This document shows, in pieces, positions 54,701 to 64,000 of a stretch of 64,000 nucleotides of DNA (position 1 is its first letter; every line of letters starts with the position of its first letter). The translations under genes and the position numbers were made by a program. Source of the stretch: Dasypus novemcinctus (Eukaryota > Chordata > Mammalia > Cingulata > Dasypodidae); NCBI RefSeq assembly GCF_030445035.2, contig NC_080695.1:1668545-1732544 (forward strand). Reading direction: 5' to 3'. The notes beneath the pieces are model-generated. The model was not told the DNA's origin, did no database searches, and saw only the letters and a list, made by a program, of their open reading frames with translations.

Positions 54701-57700
54701 AACCACTGAACTGTCTTCCACAGTATTTGCACCGTTTTACAGTCCCACCAACAACACACGAGGGTTCCAGTTTCTCCACACGCTCGCCAACGCTTGTTAT
54801 TTTCCTTTTTAGAATTACAGCTATCCTAGCAGGTAGGAGGTGGCATCTTGTTTCACTGAGGCCTAGTGCTGAGTGCCTTCCGTTGTGCTTATCGGTCATT
54901 TGACTGTCTTCTTTGGAGAAAGACCTATTTACGACCTTTGCCCATTTTAAAACTGGATTGTCTTCTTGTTAATGAGTAGTAGTTCTTGATATACCCTAGA
55001 TATTAAAACCTCATCAGATATGTGACTTGCAAATAACTTCTCCCATTGTGTGAGCTGCATTTCCACTTCCCTGATACGATCTTTGAGGTACAAGAGTTTT
55101 AAATACTAATGACATCCAATTTATCCATTTTTCTTTTGTTGCCTCTGCTTTTAGTGTCACATCTAAGAACACGTTGCCAAATCCAAGGTTGTGAAGATTT
55201 GCCTGTTTTCTTCTAAGAGTTTTATGGTTTCAACTCTTAAGTTTAGGTTTTTGATCCACTTTGAGTTAATTTTTGTATGTGGTTTAAGGTAAAGGTTCCA
55301 ACTTTCCTCTTCTGAATGTGGGTTTCCAGTTCTCCCAGTGCCATCTGTCAAAGAGACCATTCTTTGCTCATTGGGTAGACTTGGCAACCTCGCTGAAAAC
55401 CAGCTGGACATGTAAGTGTGGGTTTATTTCTAGAAATTCAATTCTACTTCATTGGTCTATATTTCTTTGTGCCATTGCCACATTCTTTTGATTCCTGTAG
55501 CTTTGTAGTAAGTTTTGAAATCAGGAACTCCAACTTTGTTTTCGTTTTTAAGAGAACATTTCAGGGTCCCTTGAGATTTCATATGAATTTTAAAATGGGT
55601 TTTCCGTTTCTGAAAAAAACACCATGGGATTTTGGTAGGGATTGCACTGGTCTGTACATTGTTTATCACCTTAACAATATTCAGTCTCATGGACATGAGC
55701 TGTCTTCCCATTTACTTAGGTCTTCTTTAACTTCTTTCAGTCAAGTTTTGTAGTCTTCAGTGTACATGCCTTGCTCCTTAGTTAAACTTATTCCTAACTT
55801 GTTGTTTATGTTGTAAATTGAATTTTCTTGGTTTCCTTTTCAGATTGTCCATTGCTAGTGTATAGAAATATAGTTGATTTTTGCGTATTAACATTGTACA
55901 CTGTAACTTTACAGAATTCATTTATTAGCTCTAACAATATTTTTATGGATTCTTTAGGTTTTCTACATGTACAATCACATCATCTGCAAAGTCTTACCTC
56001 TTCCTCTTACATGAATGCTTTTAATTTTTTTTTTGCCTAGTTGCTCTGACTAGAACTTCCAGTACTATTCTGAACAGAAGTAGTGAAAACAGGCATTTTT
56101 GTCTTGTTCTGAATATTAGGAAAGAAGTTTTCAGTCTTTCATCGAGTGTGATGTTAGCAGTGGGTTTTTCATATATGGCCTTTATCACATTGATTCTATT
56201 CCTTGCTGAGTGTGTTTATCATGAAAGGGTTTTGGACTGTGCCAAATGCCTATTCTGATCATGTGGGATTTTTCTTTCATTCTATTGGTGTGGTGTATCA
56301 CATTGGTTGATTTTTGTATGTTAAATTATCCTTGCATTCTTGGGATAAATTGTACTTGGTCATGGTGTAAATCCTATTAATGTGCTGCTGACCTCAGTTT
56401 GCTAGTATTTTTCTGAGGACTTCTGCAATCTATGCTCATAAGGGATATTGGCCTATAGTTTTCTTTTCACGTAGTGTCTTTGTTTGGCTTTCGTATTAAG
56501 GTAATGTAGGTCCCATATGATGAGTTAGGAAGAGTTCTCTCCCCTTAAGTTTTTGGAAGAGATTGAGAAGGATTGGTGTTAATTCTTCTTCACATGTTCG
56601 GTAGAATTTATCAGTGAAGCCACCTGGTCCTGGATTCCTGACTCCTGATTCAATCTCTTTATGTGTTAGAGGTCCAACCAAACTTTCTGTCTCTGCTTGG
56701 GGAGTGGTAGCTCACGTGCTCTAAGAATTTACCCATTTCATCGAGGCTATCCAATTTGGGCGGCAGAGTTTCTTTTTAGCAAGGTGAAAATGTTCTCAAA
56801 CTGACTATGGTAATGGTGGCACAACTCTTTGAATATCCTAAACTCACTGAACTGTGCGTGGTACATGGGAGAACTATACGGTGTGTGGACTAAATGAGGC
56901 TGTTACTAACAACAAAAAGTAAACAGTCCTCACGCATCTCAAACTAAGACGTCTCTGGTAACTACCGTTATCTCCAAATATAAATTTAAAAAGGAGAAAA
57001 AGGTCTTAGGAGCCGAGCTGGAGAGCCTCCCACTGGGGATCAAAAACAATAACCATGATGAGGCAAAACACAAATATGTTTAAATCCATGAATTTCCTCA
57101 AACACTCAAAAAAATTAAACTCATTGGCCATTGTTGGCGGAAGCCTGGAGACCAACTTGGTTTTTTGGAACCTGATCAAAAAAAGAACAGGAGAGCGAGC
57201 ATAGCTCAGGGGTTTGAGCACGTTCCCATGTACGAGGTCCTGGGTTAAATCCCCACGACCTCCTAAAAAACGGAACAGGAGGAAAGATGTTCCAATATCC
57301 AACCAATGTATTTTCAGAGAGAATGAAAAAACAAAAGGGAGGAAATTTCCAAAGAATTCATACAAGGACATTTCCCAATGAAACAAACAAAAAGTAATAG
57401 AGCCACATACATACGGAACCTTGACAGATGCCAAGCAGTGGAGAAGAGACAGAAATCCATTTGGAGAAAAAGAAATTATTTTCAGGTGGATAACTGGAAG
57501 GCAAATTGAAATTCAAACCTATACAAGTTCAAAAGACCATATAGGAGAATACCTCTATGACGTGGGAATAAGGAAGAGTTTTAGACATAAATCTTAAAGG
57601 GAAAAAAGGACATAAATTTGACACCCCCCCCCAAAAAAAGGAGGACAGACCCTGCCATTCCAATTCACTCTATTTCTCGAAAGAAAAAGCTGGTAAAGCT

Positions 57701-60700
57701 GTTTTTTTCTACTGAAATATTCTAGCTAGCGAAGAGAGAGACAGTGCAATCAGACTGTCGACACTTGCAGCTCCTTACAAGGTGATCGACCATTTCAGAC
57801 CAGGACGGTCAGTGACGGCTCACTCGCTCAGAGGCCACCTGACCCCAGACAGCCAGGCGCTCCACCCAGGGGGTTCCCCTTGGAAAGTCTTTTACAAAGA
57901 GCCAGTGGGGGAGGGGGGGCTCAGGTGATCGAGCACCTCTCCCACGTGGGAGGTCCCGGGTTCGGTTCATGATGCCTCCCAAAGAGAAGACAGAATGCGC
58001 ACAACGAATGGAGAGAGAGCGAGCAAGCATGAAAGACAAAGGTGGAGGGCAGAAATAGGTAACATCTTTAGAAAAAAACAAGAGCCAATGGGGGCTGGGG
58101 GGAGCTGCGCCTCACCCTGCTCCTATGGCCACTGACGAGGCGGGTGCTGCTGCCCTCGGCCCAGCTGACATACCACAGCGTGCCCGCGCTGCTGCCCGCG
58201 ACGCCCATGTCCATGCTGTCGTCAAAGGCGGCACTCACCACGGCCCCGTCCAGGGCCACCTCGCGCTCCATGAAGACAGAGCTGGACCTGGGGGACAGAC
58301 GGGGCCGGTGGCTGTGGGCTCTGCGGGGCCCCATCCGGGAGCAGCCCCATGAAGAGGGCCAGCTCCTGGCGAGGCCCATGTGCACTCACCTGGCCCCGGA
58401 GCCCTTCAGCCTCAGCTCCGGCACGGCGCCCACGGCCCACAGGCGTAGCCGCTTTGTGTTGCTGCCACTGACCAGCCGAGCCCCCGAGCACAGCAGCACC
58501 CCTGGGAGAGGGGGGTGGGTGATGAGGGCCTTCTCCAGGTGCCCCCAGGCCAAGGACCACCTGGAGGCCGGATGCAGAGACAACCCCCCCCACCCTGGCA
58601 TCGGGCTCCCAGGGAGGGGCCTTGGGGCAGACGGCCTGAGCTGTCCGGGGTGGCGGTGCCGTGTCAGGCACCCACCGATCTCGCCGTCGTCTGCCCCCCA
58701 GGTCAGGAAGCAGCGGCGGGTGCCGGTGTCCCACACGCAGATCTGGCCGGCGTTGGAGCCGCAGTAGAGCAGGGGTGGGCTGCTGAAGCAGAGCGCGGTC
58801 AGCTCGCCCGCCCCCACCTCCTCAGGGACGGGCTCGCGGTGCACCTGGGGGGCACGAGGGTGCCTGCAGGTCAGCGACCATCAGGCCTCCAGCGGCGCCC
58901 GAGCCCGAGTGCCCGGGGCGGCCTCACACCTGGAGGTGGACATCCGGGCCTCGCTGCCGCGGGAGCCAGAAGGTGAGGGCGGCCTGGCCCACGCAGGCGA
59001 GCCCGCAGGCGTCCCCGGGGCCACACGCCATGCTGTGTGTGGGCTCCAGCAGGTGTGCGCGGGCCACGAGCGTGTAGGTTGCTGTGCTCCACAGGGCAAG
59101 GGTACAATCGCGGTAGTCCCCTGGAGATAGGCACGCAGCGGGTCAAGCACCGGAAGCACTCCGCAGGCCCCGGCCAGCCCCCGTCCCTCCTCGGCCCCCC
59201 TCCCCCTCCCAACCCAACGTGAAGAGCAGTCGGTCGTCCGGCGAGAAGGCCAGGGCCTGCACGGCCGAGCTGTGGTGGCTAATGAGCCTCTGGCAGGAGC
59301 CCCCGGGCACGGCCCAGATGCGGATCTGACACTTGGCGGCTGTGCTGCTGCTGACCGACGCAGAGGCGAGGACCTGGGGAAGGGCGGGTGGTCAGCAGGA
59401 CAGCAAGGCCAGCACAGCCAGCCCGCCTCCGGCTGGTTGGAAAGCCGAGACGGGGCGACTGGACAGGCACCCCCCCGCGCTGCCCCCCGCAGGAAAAGAG
59501 CAGCACTGCGGGCCCAAGCCAGGGCAGGGCAGGGCTACCTGGGCACCATGGCTGAGTGCCAGCGTGGAGATCTCCTCGGGGTGGCCGGGCCAGTGCTGCT
59601 GCAAGCCCGAGTGCAGGTCCTCCACCACGACCAGGCAGCCGCACGAGTAGGCAAAGAAGCCTGCGGGGGGGGGGGGGGCACCGGGCAGGGTGGAGGACAC
59701 AGGGCCGACGGGGACCGAGGAACGGGTGGGGCCGGGACCAGGGCCCCCCCCCCGCTCAGAAACGGCCCCGGGTGTGCACCTTCCCTGTCGGGAGCCGTGG
59801 GGAGAGGGCTGGGGGGGCTGGGCTGGAGGACCGGGAGGCAGGACGCAGCAGGACGTGGCCCCCGGCGATGGCCAGGAGCCAGGTGGACAGAGCCGGAGGC
59901 AGGGGAGCGGCCAGCCCCTACCTGTCTCCGGCCTCCACACCATGTTGGCGCGCCCGTTCCCGTTGTAGCCCACGACGGCCTTCAGGCGCAGCTGCTCACC
60001 GCCGGCCAGAGAAAAGGGGACGCTCTGCAAGAACAGACCAGGACGCTGGAGCACCTGCACCAGCTGCCAGCTTGGGGTCACACAAGATGCCCCGGCTCAG
60101 ACATGGCATCAAGTGGGAGGCAGGGACAGGGCTGCAGCAAGTGCTCGCCCAGGAAGCAGGAAGGGGCAGGAGCTTGGCCCGAGGCCACACACTGGAGGCT
60201 GGCGTGGCCTCAGGCCAGCAGGGGACGGGAGCCAGGCAGGGGCAGGGAAGCCGCGGAAGGGAGCGCTGCGGGGCCCGCGGGCTCAGCGAGGCTGGAGCAG
60301 GGCGAGCCAGCAGGATACCACCAGCGCAACAGGCATCCCCCAGAGTCCCGGCCTGCCCTGTGCCGCCCTGGGGAGCCCCTGGGGACACATTTACTAGGAA
60401 CAGAGTTCCGAGGAGCCATGGGGCAGTCGCCCTCTGCCAGCGGGGTCCCCAGGGTCTTTCTGCCAGCGGCTGTGGAGGACCCCCGGCTCCCCACAGGCCT
60501 GGCCCACCCACCGACCTGGGGGCACGCGGAAGCCTTGAACCGCGCCGTGAAGTGCTTGTAGGAGTCGGGGCGGATGGCGGGCACGGCCTCGGCCTTGCTG
60601 GTGCCCTGGGAGCCTGGAGGCAGGACGGGGAGGCCTCGTGACACAGGACACAGGCTGCGTGGCGTGCACGAGTCGCCCCCACCCTCTGCCTCCATGTGGT

Positions 60701-63700
60701 GCCCCAGTCTGTGTGTCCCAAAAGCAAGTACGCCTCCTCTCTTGGGGCGAGCACCCTCCCAGCCATGGGCCCCGCTGCGGCCAGCTAGGCTGCGCGTCCC
60801 ATGCCCCACTCCAGCACCCCTGGGTGCTTACTGGGCTGGCTGGGGTGGAAGCAAGGCAACCCGAGAGCCCAGGGCTCCCCTGCAGATCCCCGGGTGCTGG
60901 CTCCTCCCCCACCAGACCCTTTCTCCACCAGCGTGGGTGGGCTTGTCGCCTGGTGGGACCCCTGCCGGCCAGGGTTCTCCTCGCAGGAGCCCTCCTCATC
61001 CGACACGGAGAAAACGCCTGTAAGAAGACAATGAGAAGACGGAACGGGGCCACAGGAGTCCACCTACTTTCTGACCCCTCACCTCAACCCTGGAGTGGAA
61101 CCCAGGACATGCTGGGAAGGAACTGGGAGGGAGCGGGACCCAGGGCACGCTGGGAAGGGGCTGGGAGGGGAGCGGGGCCCAGGGCACGCTGGGAGGGAGC
61201 TGGGAGGGGAGCGGGGCCCAGGGCACGCTGGGAGGGGGCTGGGAGGGGAGCGGGGCCCAGGGCACGCTGGGAGGGGACTGGGAGGGGAGCGGGGCCCAGG
61301 GCACGCTGGGAGGGGGCTGGGAGGGGAGCGGGGCCCAGGGCACGCTGGGAGGGGGCTGGGAGGGGAGCGGGGCCCAGGGCACGCTGGGAGGGGGCTGGGA
61401 GGGGAGCGGGGCCCAGGGCACGCTGGGAGAGGGCTGGGAGGGGAGCGGGGCCCAGGGCACGCTGGGAGGGAGCTGGGAGGGGAGCGGGGCCCAGGGCACG
61501 CTGGGAGGGAGCTGGGAGGGGAGCGGGGCCCAGGGCACGCTGGGAGGGGGCTGGGAGGGGAGCGGGGCCCAGGGCACGCTGGGAGGGGGCTGGGAGGGGA
61601 GCGGGGCCCAGGGCACGCTGGGAGGGGGCTGGGAGGGGAGCGGGGCCCAGGGCACGCTGGGAGGGGGCTGGGAGGGGAGCGGGGCCCAGGGCACGCTGGG
61701 AGGGGGGGAACCTAGAGCTCTCTGGGATGGGCGGCAGCACCCATGTCCCACCTAGGCCCTCACCATCGCTGCCCGCAGGGTGCCCAGCCCTGAGGTCCAG
61801 CTGGGGTGGCGAAGCCTGGGACGGCACGGGCACCAACCGCCGGGGGAGCTCGTGAGCCCCGGAGAGCAGGTCCTCCTGCTGCCCTGCACCTGGCCGGGGA
61901 CCAAGAGGCCGTGGCGGTGCTTAGGGCGGGAGGCGGGGGGCTGGGCACGCCCTGGACACAGGGCGGGCTCTGTGGGGAGCTGGCACGAGGGGGCCCAGGC
62001 CAGCCCACACCACCCCACCCTGCCTGGGGCCCAGGCACCAGGCGCCCCCGTTAGCAGCCGGGGTGGCCTGCGTCCCCATGTGGCCCGCCCCGAGTTGGGT
62101 GCCCCGACCCACAACAGGGCGCTCACCAGCCTCAGCGGGTGGGGGGGCTCCAGCCGAACCGTGGACGCTGCAGAGGCAACAGGGGAGAGTGTCCGGAAGA
62201 GTGCTGCCGGGCAGCAGGGCTGGGGGCGAAGGGTGGACACTTGCCTTCCCTCGGGCGTCCCCACGGGGGTGGCCAGAACGTCCCAGAGAAAGACAGTGTC
62301 CCCCACGCTGAGGACCTGCCGCTGGTCAGGGGTGAAAGCCACACCGCGCACAGGCTCCGAGTGGCCGATGTACACCTGGGCGAGGGCAGTCGTCACTCCC
62401 GGAGGCCGCGCGGGTGGCCCTGGGCTCGCCCTCCTCCCCTCTCCACCTCCGCTCCGTGCCTGCACCTGGCAGCCAGGGCCGGCCCGTGTCGGGTAGTCCC
62501 ACACCCTGACGGCCCAGTCGCCGGCGGTCAGCAGGAAGCGGGCGTCCTCGCTGAGGGCCAGGGAGGAGCAGGCGGCGGGGCGGATGGCGGACAGCTGGAA
62601 CGGAGCATGCTCGCGGGGCGGAACCAGGGCTGGGGCAAAGACCACCCCCAGAGGGAGCAAGCGGCCTCAGGGGCTTCCGACCTGCTTGGAGGCCCTGTGG
62701 GGACAAGGGCCAGTTCCGCGGAAGGGGCGGGGTGGGCTGGCTGTGGCTCCAGGGCTCACCTCCCGGACCACACGGCCCGACTCGGCGTCCAGGACCAGAA
62801 CTTGACCGGCAGACGTGGCCACCAGCAAGTGGCGGGTGGGCGCGGGGCTGAAGCAGATGGCCACGGCTGAGTCCAGGCTGCTGCCGGCTGCGTCCAGGGT
62901 GCTGACGTTGACCCGCAGGAGCTAGAGACGAGGACAGCGCGGCCGCAGGGCTGAGGGGCGGTGCGGCCTCTGCCTGGGCGCCGCTCCCGCCTGGGGACCT
63001 GCCGTCGGCGAGAGCTGCTCGGGCACCGGCCGCGGGCTTGTGTGACCTCTAGGTGCTGCTGCTCTCCAAGGGCCAGGCCCTGCCCCCCAGCCCCCCAACC
63101 CCCACGGCCCCCACGGCCAGGCCCTGCCCCCCAGCCCCCACGGCCCCCACGGTCCCCACGGCCAGGTCCTGCCCCCCGGCCCCCACGGCCAGGCCCTGCC
63201 CCCCAGCCCCCACGGCCCCCACAGCCCCCACGGCCAGGTCCTGCCCCCCGGCCCCCCCGGCCCCCACGGCCAGGCCCTGCCCCCCAGCCCCCACGGCTCC
63301 CAGGGCCAGGCCCCCACGGTGCCCACCCTCCTGCCCGCCCTGCCCGGCAGGAACCTGGAGCTGATACAGCAGGGGCTCCAGCGACCCGCCCAGGCCCGAG
63401 CGACAGGTGCACCCGGCTGTACTCACCACATCCAGAGAAGCTGTGGCCACGACGGTTACTGTGTACTTGGAGGGGCCCACGAAGGCCAGCAAGTGGCTGT
63501 CCCCGCTGACGGCCAGGGTGTGGGGACTCGGCCCGGCCTCCTGGCTCACCATGTTCCCTGGCGGTGGCACAGGTGCGGGCAGGTGGCTGATGGGGAGGTC
63601 CAGAGGCCAGACTTCCTCCCGCCCACTCCCAGGTCCTCCCCGAGCAAAAGGTCACGACCCGGAAGTGATGCCCCATCCTGCCCCAACTGAGAAGAGCCAG

Positions 63701-64000
63701 CCGAGCATAAGGCACCCCACGTGGGCTGGCGGGGTGGCCTGGGGGGCCCAGCGGGCGCCTGACCTGCTGCACGGAGGACACAGCACCCGAGGGGGATGCA
63801 GTTGTACTGGGCCAGGCCGCCCTGAGAGCAGGAGCTGAACAGGAAGCGGCCATCGGGGGTGGCAGCCAGGCCCGTGACGGCTCCTCGATGACACCTGTGC
63901 CACACAGTGAAATGGCCGGGATTCTAAGACCTCTGTGCAGGAGACGGCCCCTCCTGGCCACTCCCCGCCCCGGGGCCCCACAGAACCTCTGCCGGCTTCC
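51768..64000 (-). CDS. WDR90: WDR90 (POC16), centriole-wall WD-repeat protein, C-terminal half
   Basis: WDR90 localises to the centriole inner scaffold and supports centriole and ciliary integrity. Its 5' part lies beyond base 64000. Exons read: 63764-63894, 63427-63557, 62760-62921, 62466-62594, one starting 62375 (end unsure), 61764-61889, 60832-61017, 60516-60613, 59922-60024, 59539-59660, 59214-59373, 58930-59120, 58676-58844, 58390-58501, 58116-58287, 53344-53466, 53086-53260, 52870-53001, 52636-52779, 52428-52547, 52254-52338 and 51768-51964. WD-repeat texts include [60 protein letters not shown] and [20 protein letters not shown]. The tail [12 protein letters not shown] is followed by about 15 extra residues against human. 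Exon 52870-53001 has one extra C near 52950. The intron 53467-58115 is filled with L1 and SINE sequence. Confidence 0.93.
54200..56765 (-). mobile_element. 5'-truncated L1 (LINE), antisense to plus strand
   Basis: The plus strand reads as the reverse complement of a mammalian L1. It runs from the 3' UTR ('ataacataaaatgccc', 'aacgattcagtggcat' near 54215-54265) into ORF2 and stops at about 56765 ('tcgaggctatccaatttggg'). On the minus strand, 55163-55411 reads [20 protein letters not shown] and 55457-55711 reads [10 protein letters not shown]…IPTKIPWCF, both ORF2 reverse-transcriptase-end text. Many stops; inactive. It sits in a WDR90 intron, in the same direction as WDR90. Confidence 0.9.
56766..57660 (+). 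mobile_element. L1-derived debris, mainly sense 3'-end pieces
   Basis: 56766-56925 matches a sense L1 3' end ('gaaaatgttctcaaactgac…ggtggcacaactctttgaat…aactgtgcgtggtacatggg'), head to head with the antisense L1 before it. 57440-57640 ('gagaatacctctatgacgtg…aaaaaaggacataaatttga') is also L1-like. The part between is AT-rich and unassigned apart from the inserted SINE at 57194. Confidence 0.5.
57194..57272 (+). mobile_element. short DAS-type SINE (tRNA-like head only)
   Basis: 'agcatagctcaggggtttga' (A-box region) and 'gaggtcctgggttaaatccc' (B-box region), then 'cctcctaaaaaac'. Flanked by a perfect 9-bp duplication GAACAGGAG at 57185-57193 and 57273-57281. At about 79 bp it is only the tRNA-like head plus a short A tail. 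Confidence 0.85.
57912..58079 (+). mobile_element. DAS-type SINE next to a WDR90 splice donor
   Basis: 'gctcaggtgatcgagcacct' and 'gaggtcccgggttcggttca' mark the tRNA-like head; the tail ends 'ttagaaaaaaac'. A 15-bp target duplication with one mismatch flanks it (AAGAGCCAGTGGGGG at 57897-57911, AAGAGCCAATGGGGG at 58080-58094). The right duplication ends about 20 bp from the WDR90 exon at 58116. Confidence 0.85.
61102..61712. repeat. 39-bp minisatellite in a WDR90 intron
   Basis: Fifteen head-to-tail copies of a 39-bp unit starting 'cagggcacgctgggaggggg' from 61141, plus a degenerate leading copy. Nearly identical, with only A/G changes inside the G tracts. The unit is a multiple of three, so 13-residue repeat frames are open on both strands. 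Confidence 0.93.
63060..63330. repeat. C-rich minisatellite in a WDR90 intron
   Basis: Tandem units 'ccccacggccaggccctgcc' / 'cccccagcccccacggcccc' of variable 9-36 bp spacing in the intron between exons 62760-62921 and 63427-63557. Confidence 0.85.

Noticed and set aside
57194-57272. tRNA gene
   Set aside because: A/B-box-like text is present, but the full tRNA stems are not, and the unit is flanked by a target duplication with an A tail, so it is a SINE.
60996-61855. Repetitive Trp/Pro/Ser or Gly/Arg proteins
   Set aside because: Six-frame by-products of the 39-bp intronic minisatellite of WDR90.

Overview
The window is a GC-rich, gene-dense stretch of mammalian chromosome. Gene identity, order and orientation match the reverse complement of human 16p13.3: CCDC78 (+, 5' end outside), ANTKMT (-), METRN (-), FBXL16 (+), WDR24 (+), JMJD8 (+), STUB1 (-), RHBDL1 (-), RHOT2 (-) and WDR90 (-, 5' end outside). 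All genes are spliced. Assignments rest on reading the exons and comparing them with the human proteins as I recall them; no search was run. Three short interspersed repeats have the tRNA-like head and the 'aggtcctgggtt' / 'gaggtccagggttcga' B-box region of xenarthran DAS SINEs. This points to a xenarthran, most likely an armadillo, though a sloth is possible.

Layout. 1-8.3 kb: CCDC78 and ANTKMT are tail to tail, followed by METRN. 8.3-19 kb: no gene seen. This part holds a METRN promoter-like CpG/CCAAT block, a perfect-period 45-bp x 43 VNTR, a pyrimidine-rich array, a 15-bp minisatellite and an AT-richer island with an RFX/MEF2-like site cluster. 19-31 kb: FBXL16, with a CpG-island leader exon far upstream. 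32-39.5 kb: WDR24 and JMJD8. 39.5-51.3 kb: STUB1, RHBDL1 and RHOT2. 51.7-64 kb: the C-terminal half of WDR90, one intron of which holds a long antisense L1, other L1 debris and two SINEs.

The genes share a neighbourhood rather than a pathway. CCDC78 (centriole amplification) and WDR90 (centriole wall) are ciliary or centriolar. ANTKMT and RHOT2 act at mitochondria. STUB1 and FBXL16 belong to ubiquitin biology. WDR24 is part of GATOR2, which acts upstream of mTORC1. JMJD8 is in the ER lumen, METRN is secreted and RHBDL1 is a rhomboid membrane protease.

Two caveats matter. First, METRN, STUB1, RHBDL1, RHOT2 and one WDR90 exon carry small indels that break frame, mostly in short G/C runs. ANTKMT, FBXL16, WDR24 and JMJD8 read cleanly from start to stop. 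Sequence or assembly error in the hard GC-rich parts is the simplest explanation. Second, many very long open frames here come from tandem repeats and are not genes. The most interesting leads are a chain of upstream ORFs in the FBXL16 leader whose last member would overlap the FBXL16 start in another frame, the palindromic RFX-like cluster near 16.0 kb, and the 45-bp VNTR with a sharp sequence switch.
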